Assembly: GCF_003254745.1 (NCBI RefSeq)
Contig: NZ_QKXH01000013.1
Coordinates: 50,960-114,959 of the forward strand
DNA length: 64,000 nucleotides
Source: Flavobacterium aquariorum
GTDB lineage: Bacteria > Bacteroidota > Bacteroidia > Flavobacteriales > Flavobacteriaceae
Direction: 5' to 3'
The position numbers and the translations under genes are program-made. The first letter of the stretch is position 1. Each line of letters begins with the position of its first letter. Below the pieces are notes generated by a model. It was not told the origin of the DNA. It searched no databases and worked only from the letters and a program-made list of their open reading frames with translations. This document shows, piece after piece, positions 34,450 through 43,869 of this stretch.

Positions 34450-35139
34450 TCAGGCATTTATTTTAAATTCCAAACCAATATTACGAACACTTTCAATACG
34501 TATTCGTGAATCACCTTTGAAATACTTGCGAATTTTACTGATGTAGACATCCATGCTTCTTCCTGAAAAAAAATCATCGCTGCCCCAAATTGTTTTCAAA
34601 ATTTGTTCTCGTTTTATCATTTGGTTTTTATGAGTATAAAAAAAATGGATAAGAGCCGCTTCTTTTTCAGTAAGTTGTTGTATTTCAGAATCATTTTTCA
34701 GACACAAACGTTTGGTATCGAATAAATAGGCTCCAATTTGTAACTCATCAATTATTGGTAATTGAATCTGTTTTTGTATGCTTCTCTTCAAAATATTGTT
34801 CAGGCGCAGAACAAGCTCATCTGCTTCAAAAGGCTTTACGATATAATCATCGGCACCTAATTTTAATCCAATGATTTTGTCTTCTTTTAGTTTTCTTGCC
34901 GTAAGAAAGACAAATGGTACTTCAGGATTGATTTTGATAATTTTTTCAGCAAGAGTAAATCCGTCCATTTTGGGCATCATAACATCAAAAACACAAATAT
35001 CAAAGGTTTCTGTTTGGAAAATAGCTAAAGCTTCTTCACCATTTCCTGCCCAAGTTATTTCAAATTGGTGCAGTTCTAAATAATGTTTGAGAACGCCTGC
35101 AAAATCAGCATCGTCTTCGGCTAAAAGTATTTTTTTCAA
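34450..35139 (-). CDS. OmpR-family response regulator
   Basis: A 229-residue regulator. The receiver domain (1-115) has the acidic pair in LLAEDDADF, the phosphoacceptor Asp52 in CVFDVMMPKMDGF, Thr in FLTARK and Lys in YIVKPFEADE. The winged-helix domain (130-229) includes LTEKEAALIHFFYTHKNQMI and RSMDVYISKIRKYF, which is the DNA-recognition helix. The kinase gene ends 10 bases upstream in the same operon. OmpR-type proteins bind direct repeats spaced by 11 bp, and a triple 11-bp repeat lies in the divergent space at 36558-36585, making it the likely operator. Confidence 0.92.
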   Translation of the reverse strand: MKKILLAEDDADFAGVLKHYLELHQFEITWAGNGEEALAIFQTETFDICVFDVMMPKMDGFTLAEKIIKINPEVPFVFLTARKLKEDKIIGLKLGADDYIVKPFEADELVLRLNNILKRSIQKQIQLPIIDELQIGAYLFDTKRLCLKNDSEIQQLTEKEAALIHFFYTHKNQMIKREQILKTIWGSDDFFSGRSMDVYISKIRKYFKGDSRIRIESVRNIGLEFKINA

Positions 35140-35149
35140 TGGGAAAATA

Positions 35150-36508
35150 TTAGACTTTAAACATAATTGTAAACTCAGATCCTTTACCTAAATCACTTAT
35201 AACATCTATGCTGCCTTGATGTGCTTTTATAATTTGCTTTACATAAAAAAGCCCCAAACCTAATCCTTTTGCATTATGTAAATTGCCTTCTTCGACTCTG
35301 TAGAACTTATCAAACAATAAGGAATGTTTATTTTTTGAAATTCCAATTCCATCATCTTTAATTATGATATTAAATTGATTTTTGATTAATTCTGTTTTAA
35401 TTGTGATCGTGCTACTTCCATATTTTACGGCATTTTCCAGCACATTTAAAATAGCAGTCGTCAGATGGAATTTATCCAAAATCAAAGATGTTTGATTCGT
35501 ATTAAAATGAGTTTCAATAGTCACTTTTGGAAACACAATCTTAAAATCGGCAACTATTGTTTTTAAAAAGGACTCTGCATCGATTTTTTCTTTTTGCAGT
35601 TCAATTTCGTTCTCTCCCAATGAATGTGCCATTACTTGGTCGATTAAGCTTTGCAAACGATTATTTTGACGCGAAATGGTATTCAAAACACTATTGAATT
35701 GCACTTCATTGCCACGAATGTCTTTTCGCTCCAATATTTTTGTGGAGATTCCCAAAGTAGTCAAAGGGGTTTTGAGTTCGTGAGTGATATTATTGATGAA
35801 ATCGGTTTTGACATCACTCACTTTTTTTTGCCTGATTAAAGCTTTGATGGCAATTACAAAAAGTGTTATTAGTGTAAGAATGGATAGTAGTGACAGTAAT
35901 AAAATCATTTTCATTCGTTCGAAAATAATCATTTCCCAATCGATTACAGAAACATACATAGAATCTTCAGTAAGCAATTTATAATCCTGTTTTCCCAAAG
36001 AACCATTCGTTGTATTCACATAATTTCGAACTAAAAAAGCATTGTTTAAAGTCGCCAAATTGCCATAGATTTTGTTTTTAATAAAGGACTTTTCGGAAAA
36101 AATAGTATCAGCTTTTTTATGATTGTTATAAATGACAAACTTGTTCAATACAATGGCAAAATCAATTGAAATATCTGGAAATTCACGCTTAAATTTTAGT
36201 TGCAGTTTTCGGGTTAATGCACTTCCAGATTCATGATCAAGTAAAGTACTTTCAATTTCAAATTTTGGCTTTTTGTTTAAAATATAATGTTGAGCCAATT
36301 GCTTAAATAACAACTCTTTTTTGTTGACGTAAGCCGAATCAATATCGCTGTAATCATTTGTGATTTTGCCAATTTTATCTTTGATTTCTGTGTGAAATTG
36401 GGCCACTTTATAATCATAAGTTGTCTTTACCAGATAGCATTGCACAACCGATAAGGTAATCAGAGCTACGACTGAAAATGCGATTAATAAATTGATTCTT
36501 TGTTTCAT
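35150..36508 (-). CDS. Two-component sensor histidine kinase
   Basis: About 452 residues from the start MKQRINLLIAFS. Two membrane helices (about 5-25 and 202-223) flank a 170-residue periplasmic sensor of no recognised family. The His box is INNITHELKTPLTTLGIS with the phosphorylated His near 243. The ATPase part has NVLENAVKYGS (N), IKDDGIGIS (G1) and AKGLGLGLFYVKQIIKAHQG (G2). A frame opens at 36559, but a -7 box lies inside that extension (36533-36526) and the start at 36559 would overlap the operator, so 36508 is favoured. Cotranscribed with the OmpR-family regulator. Confidence 0.9.
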   Translation of the reverse strand: MKQRINLLIAFSVVALITLSVVQCYLVKTTYDYKVAQFHTEIKDKIGKITNDYSDIDSAYVNKKELLFKQLAQHYILNKKPKFEIESTLLDHESGSALTRKLQLKFKREFPDISIDFAIVLNKFVIYNNHKKADTIFSEKSFIKNKIYGNLATLNNAFLVRNYVNTTNGSLGKQDYKLLTEDSMYVSVIDWEMIIFERMKMILLLSLLSILTLITLFVIAIKALIRQKKVSDVKTDFINNITHELKTPLTTLGISTKILERKDIRGNEVQFNSVLNTISRQNNRLQSLIDQVMAHSLGENEIELQKEKIDAESFLKTIVADFKIVFPKVTIETHFNTNQTSLILDKFHLTTAILNVLENAVKYGSSTITIKTELIKNQFNIIIKDDGIGISKNKHSLLFDKFYRVEEGNLHNAKGLGLGLFYVKQIIKAHQGSIDVISDLGKGSEFTIMFKV

Positions 36509-36525
36509 TTGGTGAAAATTGAATT

Positions 36526-36533
36526 CAAAAATA
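36526..36533 (-). promoter_or_regulatory. -7 box of the two-component operon
   Basis: The reverse strand reads TATTTTTG, a TAnnTTTG match, 18 bases before the kinase start at 36508. The three ATTAAC repeats lie 25-52 bases upstream of it, where an activator would bind. Confidence 0.55.
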
Positions 36534-36557
36534 ATTCTTTTATCATTCAAATTAGCC

Positions 36558-36585
36558 ATTAACTCCGCATTAACCTTCGATTAAC
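36558..36585. promoter_or_regulatory. Triple 11-bp direct repeat, likely OmpR-type operator
   Basis: ATTAAC at 36558-36563, 36569-36574 and 36580-36585, separated by exactly 5 bases (TCCGC, CTTCG), so the period is 11 bp. This is the repeat spacing used by OmpR/PhoB-family regulators on one face of the helix. It lies in the space between the two-component genes and the divergent outer-membrane receptor gene. Confidence 0.65.
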
Positions 36586-36646
36586 TTAGAAAGCGTCCAT
36601 TTAGAAGCATTTTTGCAATGTTTCAAATTACTAAACATACTATTTA

Positions 36647-38764
36647 ATGAAAATGAATTTAAGAATTCAAAATGCAGCCATTACAATTTGTCTTATTATT
36701 TCAGGATTTAGCTACGGACAAAACACTACCGAAAATGATAGTATATCCAATAAATTAAATGAAGTAATTGTTACAAAAGAAAAGAAAATGTTCACCAATA
36801 AAAATGGAAATATCAAAGTAGATGTAGCCAATTCAATTCTGAATGCAACTCCTAATACAATTGACTTGCTTTCAAAATTGCCCAATATTACTATCAGCGC
36901 CGACAAGGAGAATATCACGGTTATAGGAAAGGGAAATCCATTGATTTATATCGACAATCAAAAAGTAGGTATGAATGATTTGAATGCTTTGTCTGTAGAT
37001 GACATTAAAACCATCGAAATCATTAATAATCCATCTTCTAAATATGAAGCCGAAGGAAGAGCCGTTATTTTGATAACTCGAAAGTTCAGCAAAAAAGAAG
37101 GTTCACAAACCACTTTATCCGAAGTGGCTTCTTTCAAAAAAGAATTCAATAATTATCTGGGAATAAATTCGAGTTTCAAAAAGAATAGATTGGAATGGAA
37201 AGCCAATTTTAATTGCAACAAATTAAGTCCTTGGGAAAGCCATAGGATTGATTATCAAATTCCAAATGCGGATATAATTTCGAATTATAATGTTGCAACC
37301 GCAAATACCAAAAGAAAACAGTTTATTTTTGGAGGTGGCCTATTTTATAAAATCAATGAGGAAGATTATTTTTCAATTAGCATGAACAGCAAATTGCAAA
37401 GCGAACCTTTTGACATATACACAACAACTTATAACAAAAACGGAGATGTCGAAAATAATGTTCTAACGCGCAGTGATAATAAGAGCCAAAAGAATTTAAT
37501 CAACTCTTTTGTTAATTATTCTAAGAAAATAAAATCTATTGACGCGCAATTATTTACGGGTTGGCAATATTCTAATTTTGATCAGGATTCAAAGTCGTTG
37601 GCCCAGAACAATTTTAATGATACTCAATTTGAATGGGCACAAAATAGTGATCAAAAATTCAATGTTGGTGTTTTTTCGGGGAGGGTAGATCTCGAAAAGA
37701 AATTTAAAAATGAAATGAAGTTGGAAGCGGGAGGCCTTTATTTATCTGCGGATGCAAAAACTGATTTTTTTATTTTTAATTTTGATACCAATGCTACAAT
37801 CATTTCAAATTATACTTTTGATGAGAAAAACAAGGCGGCCTATTCTCAATTGTCTGGCAGTATGAAAAAGATTGGATATTCTGTTGGCTTCAGAGTTGAA
37901 AACACTGATATTATTGGAAAATTCAAAAATGATGATATGCCATTAATCAATAAAAATTATACCGATTTCTTTCCAAAAATACAGCTTGACATCCCGATTG
38001 ACAGCACAAAATCGATAACCTTGAATTATTCAAAAAGCATTCTGAGGCCCAATTATTCATCGACCAGTCAGGGATCAACTTATATAAATCCGTATTTTTT
38101 ATATTCCAGAAATATCAATTTAGATCCAACCATTACCAATCAAATTTCGTCTAGTTTTCAATATCATGACAAATCAGTAAAGCTAAGTTTTTATCAAAAT
38201 TTGGATCCCGTATACAGCAGTTTTGTCTTTGACAGCAAGAATAATATATTGATTTTTAAAGAAACCAATTTTGATAAAGAATCGGGACTTAATTTAGAAT
38301 TTACTTTGCCTTTTACTTATAAAATTTGGACTTCAATATACAGCCTAAGCTGTATATTGAATAAAATAGAAGATGATTCGGCCGAACTTATTTCGTCAAA
38401 ACCATATTTATATTATTATTCGAGTAATGAATTTAAACTTCCAAAAGGTTACACAATTGTAGTATCAGCTTGGGGATTAACTGAACAAAAAGAAGGAGTA
38501 TTTGAAAGAAAACCTGTATTCATAATGGATTTAGGGGTTTCAAAAACATTTTTAACCAATTGGAACTGTACCTTAAGTTATAATGATATTTTTAGAAACA
38601 CAATTTATGAAGAAAGATTTACAATTAATGGTATAAATTCAAAAGCTAGATATCTTGTCGATGCACACGAATTTTCGATTGCTGTTAAATATTCTTTTGG
38701 TAAAATAAAATCGATAGAATTTAAGGAAAAAAATATTGATGATAACTTTAATAGAATGCGATAA
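36647..38764 (+). CDS. TonB-dependent-receptor-like outer-membrane beta-barrel protein
   Basis: A 705-residue outer-membrane protein. The signal peptide is about residues 1-24 (ICLIISGFSYGQ end). The plug-like part (about 30-145) has KLNEVIVTKEKK near the start (TonB-box-like region) and NPLIYIDNQKVG ... IKTIEIINNPSSKYEAEG, as in the OMP_b-brl_3 family. The rest is a beta-barrel of alternating Tyr/Phe/Asn strands ending IAVKYSFGKIKSIEF. The common N-terminal carboxypeptidase-like domain is missing, so the protein is shorter than most relatives. Divergent from the kinase/regulator operon with an 11-bp repeat between, so it is probably its target. Substrate unknown. Confidence 0.85.
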   Translation: MKMNLRIQNAAITICLIISGFSYGQNTTENDSISNKLNEVIVTKEKKMFTNKNGNIKVDVANSILNATPNTIDLLSKLPNITISADKENITVIGKGNPLIYIDNQKVGMNDLNALSVDDIKTIEIINNPSSKYEAEGRAVILITRKFSKKEGSQTTLSEVASFKKEFNNYLGINSSFKKNRLEWKANFNCNKLSPWESHRIDYQIPNADIISNYNVATANTKRKQFIFGGGLFYKINEEDYFSISMNSKLQSEPFDIYTTTYNKNGDVENNVLTRSDNKSQKNLINSFVNYSKKIKSIDAQLFTGWQYSNFDQDSKSLAQNNFNDTQFEWAQNSDQKFNVGVFSGRVDLEKKFKNEMKLEAGGLYLSADAKTDFFIFNFDTNATIISNYTFDEKNKAAYSQLSGSMKKIGYSVGFRVENTDIIGKFKNDDMPLINKNYTDFFPKIQLDIPIDSTKSITLNYSKSILRPNYSSTSQGSTYINPYFLYSRNINLDPTITNQISSSFQYHDKSVKLSFYQNLDPVYSSFVFDSKNNILIFKETNFDKESGLNLEFTLPFTYKIWTSIYSLSCILNKIEDDSAELISSKPYLYYYSSNEFKLPKGYTIVVSAWGLTEQKEGVFERKPVFIMDLGVSKTFLTNWNCTLSYNDIFRNTIYEERFTINGINSKARYLVDAHEFSIAVKYSFGKIKSIEFKEKNIDDNFNRMR

Positions 38765-38777
38765 TACAATAAAAGTC

Positions 38778-38803
38778 AAAGCCCTTGCAATTGCAAGGGC
38801 TTT
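38778..38803. terminator. Terminator between receptor gene and rsmD
   Basis: A perfect 26-base palindrome AAAGCCCTTGCAATTGCAAG... (38778-38803) placed between convergent genes. Confidence 0.8.
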
Positions 38804-38826
38804 GTTTGTATAAATTCTTAAGTAAG

Positions 38827-39429
38827 TTACCCTTCGTCTTCTTCTGTGTCTTTTCGATTTGTTTCATCGTCAATTTCTTCCTCTTCGGCTGAATCCAATT
38901 CAAAGAAACTAAAAATAGAGCCACCATAACTTTTTTGGAAAGAAAAATTAATCATGTGATCCAGTTTGGTATACTTCGAATGCTCAATAACCATCATGCC
39001 ATCTTCATTGAGTAATCCTTTTTCAAATACCAATAAAACAACTTTTTCAAATATTTTTTGGTCCAGCCCATAAGGAGGATCGGCAAAAATAATATCGTAG
39101 CTTGTTTTGTTTTTTTCCAAGAAAGAGAAAACATCACTTTTGGTGGCTGCAATATTAAAATCATATTCAGCCGCTACTTGTTTGATGAATTTCACGCAAC
39201 CAAAATCGCCATCAACTGATGTGATTGGAGTGCTTCCGCGTGAAGCAAACTCATAGCTGATATTGCCTGTTCCGGCAAATAAATCCAATACTTTTAAGCC
39301 GTCAAAGCTGAAATGGTTATTCAAAACATTGAACAATGCTTCTTTGGACATATCGGTTGTAGGTCGAACGGGGAGGCCTTTTGGCGGAGAAATGCGTCTT
39401 CCTTTGTATTTTCCGGATATGATTCTCAT
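38827..39429 (-). CDS. rsmD: 16S rRNA (guanine966-N2)-methyltransferase RsmD
   Basis: A 200-residue SAM-dependent methyltransferase acting on the small ribosomal subunit. It opens MRIISGKYKGRRISPPKGLP, then RPTTDMSKEALFNVL, the SAM loop VLDLFAGTGNISYEFASRG near residue 50 and the catalytic IIFADPPYGLDQ near 120; these are the RsmD signatures. The C-terminal 20 residues are a very acidic tail (EEEEIDDETNRKDTEEDEG) that is not part of the fold and would be extra to the family's usual length of about 180. Start overlaps the upstream gene's stop as ATGA. Confidence 0.93.
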   Translation of the reverse strand: MRIISGKYKGRRISPPKGLPVRPTTDMSKEALFNVLNNHFSFDGLKVLDLFAGTGNISYEFASRGSTPITSVDGDFGCVKFIKQVAAEYDFNIAATKSDVFSFLEKNKTSYDIIFADPPYGLDQKIFEKVVLLVFEKGLLNEDGMMVIEHSKYTKLDHMINFSFQKSYGGSIFSFFELDSAEEEEIDDETNRKDTEEDEG

Positions 39430-40238
39430 GAGTTAAAAAGTATAAAATGTTGCTGATTTTGTGCGGTTGAAAAGGAATTGCTTTTTTGTAAATCAGTTAC
39501 ATTAAAGAAAGACACATTACGAATGTATTTGAAAGCGATTTTATAAAAATCATCTTCTTCAGAAATGGCTCCTAATAATTCCAATTGGAAACTTTCAGGA
39601 TTCATATTTAACTGTTCGGCTGTAAAAAGGAGATAGTAAATGAAATCCTCTGGCGTTTTATATTCGAATGAATTGAATAAAAGTAATTTTTGATTCTGAA
39701 TTACAATAATTTCAAAATGACCAGGATTAAAATGAACAATCATTTTCTTATTGTCATTGTTTTTGGATGCATCCAAAAGCTTTGAAACCAAGATACTATT
39801 GGCGTGCTTGTAATCAAAAGATCCGAATTGATCAATGAAAAAATTATTAATATTCACGTAAGGAATATAAACTGCATTCATCTGATAATTGGTTATTTCA
39901 TCAAATGCAAAAAAGTCGGTTTCAAAAACTTTGGTGTTGTATTGCAAATAACTGCCTAAAAAATTCTCGTCAAATAGGGCAGTGGGAACAAATGTTGAAA
40001 GGTTATTATTATGAATCACCTGAATTTCATCGTAGTTGTCATTCAATTCTGGATAATTTCGGAAAGCATCCGAAAACAATTCCTCAATCTTAGTCGATTT
40101 ATGAAAAGTATCAAACTTAATTTCGTTTATGGATACAATCCTATTATGAAGCGTGTCAAAGCAACAAAAAGAAAGCCCGGTCAGTGAAACCTGAATGGAA
40201 AGCTTTTTGTATTTTTTATCGGTTATATTGGTGTTCAT
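39426..40238 (-). CDS. DUF3822 family protein
   Basis: A 270-residue Bacteroidota-specific protein of the DUF3822 type, frequently found beside rsmD. It has an actin/ASKHA-like pattern: KLSIQVSLTGLSFCCFDT at the start, IPYVNINNFFIDQFG in the middle, and KKMIVHFNPGHFEIIVIQNQ followed by a helical ending. No ATP-binding residues can be named with confidence. Function is unknown. It shares a 4-base ATGA overlap with rsmD, so a joint role in ribosome assembly is possible but unproved. Confidence 0.82.
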   Translation of the reverse strand: MNTNITDKKYKKLSIQVSLTGLSFCCFDTLHNRIVSINEIKFDTFHKSTKIEELFSDAFRNYPELNDNYDEIQVIHNNNLSTFVPTALFDENFLGSYLQYNTKVFETDFFAFDEITNYQMNAVYIPYVNINNFFIDQFGSFDYKHANSILVSKLLDASKNNDNKKMIVHFNPGHFEIIVIQNQKLLLFNSFEYKTPEDFIYYLLFTAEQLNMNPESFQLELLGAISEEDDFYKIAFKYIRNVSFFNVTDLQKSNSFSTAQNQQHFILFNS

Positions 40239-40400
40239 AGTATTTTATTCAACATTGCAAACTTACAATTTTTATTTATTGTTTAGAAGAGTAGAGTGTT
40301 TATTAGTTTAGACGTTTTACAATCAATGCTTCAAATCTAAACTTCTAAACTCATAAACTTTCAACCTTTTTTGCCTTACTTTGCAATCAAAATATACCCA

Positions 40401-41825
40401 ATGAATTCCTCCTCATTTTACAGCCATTTACAGAAAAAATTTCCTTTTCAACCAACGTATAATCAGGACATTTTTTTTCAAAAAATTGCCATTTTTTTGA
40501 CCGATACTCAAAATGAGACGATTTTTGTGCTGAAAGGATATGCAGGAACTGGAAAAACGACGGTTATTTCCACTATCGTAAATAGCTTATTGGAGATTAA
40601 CAAAAAGTATGTTTTGCTAGCTCCAACTGGACGCGCGGCCAAAGTAATTGCCAATTATTCGAATAAACCGGCTTTTACGATTCATAAAAAAATCTATTTT
40701 CCGAAGAAGAATTCCGGTGGGGGAGTTTCGTTTACTTTACAGCAAAACAAACATAAAAATACGGTTTTCATTGTCGATGAAGCATCGATGATTTCAGACA
40801 CCAATTCGGATTCCAAATTGTATGAAAACGGATCTTTGCTTGATGATTTGATTTCCTATGTGTATTCTGGAACCAACTGCAAAATGATTCTGTTGGGAGA
40901 TACGGCTCAGTTACCGCCTGTAAATTTGGATATAAGCCCGGCTTTGGACATTCACACACTTAGTATAAATTATAACAAAGAGGTTGAATATATTGAGCTT
41001 GATGAAGTAATGCGTCAGGAAGAAAACTCAGGAATTTTGCATAATGCGACTGAATTGAGGGAATTATTGAAGGACACTTTTATAACCGAATTTAAATTCA
41101 ACGTTCGAAAATTTAAAGACATTGTCCGTTTGGTTGACGGATACGATATTCAGGATGCAATTCACTCCTCTTACAGTAATTTTAGTATAGAAGACACCGC
41201 TTTTATTGTTCGTTCCAATAAAAGGGCGAATCAATATAATGAGCAAATCCGAACCAAAATTCTCGATAAAGAAAGTGAACTCTCCACAGGCGATTTCCTG
41301 ATGGTGGTGAAGAATAATTATTTTTGGCTAAAGGATTCCGATGAAGCTGGATTTATTGCCAATGGTGATATAATTGAAATTTTGGAGATGTTCGGCATAA
41401 AGGAATTATACGGTTTTAAATTTGCGAAAGTAAAAATCCGAATGATTGATTATCCCGATCAGAAACCCTTTGAAACAGTGCTTTTGATGGATACCATAAA
41501 AAGTGAATCGCCATCTTTGACATTTGAGGAATCGAATCGCTTATATCAAGAAGTTATGTTGGATTATGAAAACGAAACCACAAAGTACAAAAAGTTCCAA
41601 AAAGTAAAGGAAAACGAATATTTTAATGCGCTGCAGGTCAAATTCTCGTATGCAATCACCTGTCATAAATCACAGGGAGGGCAATGGAATACCGTTTTTA
41701 TTGAACAACCATATTTGCCAAATGGTATCGACAGAGATTACATCCGATGGTTATACACTGCTATGACAAGAGCCAAAAATAAGCTATATTTGATAGGATT
41801 TAAAGATGAAAGTTTTACAGAATAA
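40401..41825 (+). CDS. RecD/Dda-like ATP-dependent DNA helicase
   Basis: About 474 residues from the start MNSSSFYSHLQKKFPFQP. A superfamily 1B helicase: motif I GYAGTGKTTVIST near residue 45, motif Ia LLAPTGRAAKV, motif II FIVDEASMIS near 130, motif III LLGDTAQLPPV, and motifs V/VI AITCHKSQGGQWNTVFIE and YTAMTRAKNKLYLIG. Length and layout resemble phage T4 Dda and short RecD-like proteins that work alone, not as part of RecBCD; a role in replication restart or repair is likely. The earlier frame start at 40371 is not favoured. Confidence 0.87.
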   Translation: MNSSSFYSHLQKKFPFQPTYNQDIFFQKIAIFLTDTQNETIFVLKGYAGTGKTTVISTIVNSLLEINKKYVLLAPTGRAAKVIANYSNKPAFTIHKKIYFPKKNSGGGVSFTLQQNKHKNTVFIVDEASMISDTNSDSKLYENGSLLDDLISYVYSGTNCKMILLGDTAQLPPVNLDISPALDIHTLSINYNKEVEYIELDEVMRQEENSGILHNATELRELLKDTFITEFKFNVRKFKDIVRLVDGYDIQDAIHSSYSNFSIEDTAFIVRSNKRANQYNEQIRTKILDKESELSTGDFLMVVKNNYFWLKDSDEAGFIANGDIIEILEMFGIKELYGFKFAKVKIRMIDYPDQKPFETVLLMDTIKSESPSLTFEESNRLYQEVMLDYENETTKYKKFQKVKENEYFNALQVKFSYAITCHKSQGGQWNTVFIEQPYLPNGIDRDYIRWLYTAMTRAKNKLYLIGFKDESFTE

Positions 41826-41836
41826 AATAGTTAAAA

Positions 41837-42235
41837 ATGAAACAAAGAATTGCTCATATTGCATTGCTAGTTAGTGATTATGATGATGCCATTACATTTT
41901 ATACTCAAAAATTACATTTTGATTTAATTGAAGATATTAAACTAAGTGAAGCCAAACGTTGGGTTTTGATAGCGCCAAAGGGAACATTTGGATTTAGTTT
42001 GCTTTTAGCAAAAGCCGACAATGAAGAGCAAAGAAGTAGAGTAGGAAATCAAACTGGTGGGAGAGTTTTTTTATTTCTAAATACAGATGATTTTGAGAGA
42101 GATTATCAAAATTTGTTAGATAATAAAGTAACAATTATTAGAAAACCAATAGAGCAACCTTATGGAAAAGTAGCTGTATTTGCTGATTTATATGGAAATT
42201 TGTGGGATTTAATTGAACGAAATGAAATTTTGTAA
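41837..42235 (+). CDS. VOC family (glyoxalase-like) protein
   Basis: A 132-residue protein of the vicinal-oxygen-chelate superfamily. Two beta-alpha-beta-beta-beta modules are visible: IAHIALLVSDYDDAITFYTQ at the start (metal-ligand His) and GGRVFLFLNTDDFERDYQNL, ending KVAVFADLYGNLWDLIER (metal-ligand Glu position near the end). The enzyme activity could be lyase, dioxygenase or fosfomycin-type; sequence does not decide. It is 12 bases downstream of the helicase and 12 upstream of ygiD, so these are probably one transcript. Confidence 0.85.
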   Translation: MKQRIAHIALLVSDYDDAITFYTQKLHFDLIEDIKLSEAKRWVLIAPKGTFGFSLLLAKADNEEQRSRVGNQTGGRVFLFLNTDDFERDYQNLLDNKVTIIRKPIEQPYGKVAVFADLYGNLWDLIERNEIL

Positions 42236-42247
42236 AATCTTTTTATT

Positions 42248-43081
42248 ATGAACACACTAAATGACTTACATAAAATATCAGGCTCATTTTCAAATACAGA
42301 AAAAATGCCTGTTCTGTTTTTGGGACACGGAAGTCCAATGAATGCCATTGAAGAGAACCAGTTTGTGACCGGTTTTAGAAATATGGCAAAAACGTTGCCA
42401 AAACCTAATGCAATTTTGTGTATTTCGGCACACTGGTTTACCAGCGGAACCAAAGTTACCGCCATGGAAATGCCAAGAACAATTCATGATTTTGGAGGTT
42501 TTCCAAAAGAATTATTTGATGTAGAATATCCCGCCAAAGGAAGTCCTGAATTAGCCACAGTTACTCAAGAATTATTATTGCCCACTGATGTGGAATTAGA
42601 CCAGCATTGGGGTTTGGATCATGGTGCTTGGAGTGTAATTAAACATTTATATCCAGATGCAGATATTCCTGTAATTCAGATGAGTATTGATTATACAAAA
42701 TCTGGCCAATACCACTTTGATTTGGCACAAAAACTAAGCGCCTTGCGTAGTAAAGGAATCCTGATTGTTGGTAGCGGAAATATCATTCATAATTTGAGAA
42801 TGGTTGATTTTAGAAATATAAATACCGATAATTACGGCTATGATTGGGCCGTAGAAGCTAGAGCCGATATAAACGATTATTTACTCGATGGTAATTTCCA
42901 ACCGCTAATTGATTTTGAAAAACAGAGCAAAGCTTTTCAATTGGCTATTCCTACACCAGATCATTATTTGCCCTTGGTTTATACTTTGGGATTAAAAGGA
43001 AAATCGGAAGAATTAAGTTTATTTAATGACAAATTGGTAGCAGGCTCGTTGAGTATGACTTCGGTCAAGATTTCGAATTAG
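42248..43081 (+). CDS. ygiD: 4,5-DOPA-extradiol-dioxygenase-like protein (YgiD)
   Basis: A 277-residue protein of the LigB/DODA family, which in E. coli (YgiD) opens catechol rings such as DOPA. Metal-binding His residues are in MPVLFLGHGSPMNA, ILCISAHWFTSG, LDHGAWSV and IPTPDHYLPL. The family is zinc-dependent in plants and iron-dependent in others. The real substrate in this organism is not known. Last gene of the helicase-VOC-ygiD run; kdsB follows with its own promoter. Confidence 0.9.
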   Translation: MNTLNDLHKISGSFSNTEKMPVLFLGHGSPMNAIEENQFVTGFRNMAKTLPKPNAILCISAHWFTSGTKVTAMEMPRTIHDFGGFPKELFDVEYPAKGSPELATVTQELLLPTDVELDQHWGLDHGAWSVIKHLYPDADIPVIQMSIDYTKSGQYHFDLAQKLSALRSKGILIVGSGNIIHNLRMVDFRNINTDNYGYDWAVEARADINDYLLDGNFQPLIDFEKQSKAFQLAIPTPDHYLPLVYTLGLKGKSEELSLFNDKLVAGSLSMTSVKISN

Positions 43082-43099
43082 TTTTAGATTATAAAAACA

Positions 43100-43107
43100 T
43101 ATATTTG
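43100..43107 (+). promoter_or_regulatory. -7 box of kdsB
   Basis: TATATTTG, an exact TAnnTTTG match, 34 bases before the kdsB ATG. Confidence 0.6.
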
Positions 43108-43140
43108 AAAACTAAAATATAATAGAAGAATAAATAAAAA

Positions 43141-43869
43141 ATGAAAATAATAGCAGTCATTCCAGCCCGTTACGCATCTACACGATTTCCAGCAAAATTG
43201 ATGCAAGATTTAGGAGGTAAAACGGTAATTTTAAGAACCTATGAAGCAGCCATAAATACAAAATTGTTTGATGATGTCTTTGTGGTAACGGATTCCGATT
43301 TGATTTTTAATGAAATTATTTCCAATGGCGGAAAAGCAATCCGAAGCATCAAAGAACACGAATCGGGGAGTGATCGTATTGCCGAAGCTGTCGAAAATCT
43401 AGATGTAGATATTGTTATCAATGTGCAAGGAGATGAACCATTTATAGACAAAGATCCTTTGGCAAAAGTTATTGAAGTTTTTAGAAACGACACTTCAAAA
43501 CAAGTTGATTTGGCTTCTTTGATGAGAGAGATAAAAAACGAAGACGAAATCAATAATCCCAATAATGTAAAAGTTGTAGTGGATCAAAATGGATTTGCAT
43601 TGTATTTTTCCCGTTCAGTAATTCCATATCCAAGAGAGAAAAATGTAGGCGTTCGTTATATGCAGCATATCGGAATTTATGCTTTTAGAAAACAAGCCCT
43701 TTTGGATTTTTACAGTTTACCAATGAAATCATTGGAGGCGTCAGAAAAATTAGAACAATTGCGTTATTTAGAATTTGGAAAGCGTATCAAAATGGTAGAG
43801 ACCTCACACGTTGGAATTGGAATCGACACTGCAGAAGATTTAGAAAAAGCTCGAAAAATGATAGCATAA
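43141..43869 (+). CDS. kdsB: CMP-KDO synthetase (3-deoxy-manno-octulosonate cytidylyltransferase)
   Basis: A 242-residue nucleotidyltransferase that activates KDO with CTP for LPS inner core synthesis. The N-terminal IIAVIPARYASTRFPAKLMQ is the CTP-binding signature. INVQGDEPFIDKDP near residue 97 carries the catalytic Asp, and SRSVIPYPRE and YMQHIGIYAFRKQ are typical of the family. Length is normal. It stands alone with its own -7 box and terminator, and fits the acyltransferases and MsbA-like exporter elsewhere in the window as part of LPS biogenesis. Confidence 0.95.
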   Translation: MKIIAVIPARYASTRFPAKLMQDLGGKTVILRTYEAAINTKLFDDVFVVTDSDLIFNEIISNGGKAIRSIKEHESGSDRIAEAVENLDVDIVINVQGDEPFIDKDPLAKVIEVFRNDTSKQVDLASLMREIKNEDEINNPNNVKVVVDQNGFALYFSRSVIPYPREKNVGVRYMQHIGIYAFRKQALLDFYSLPMKSLEASEKLEQLRYLEFGKRIKMVETSHVGIGIDTAEDLEKARKMIA

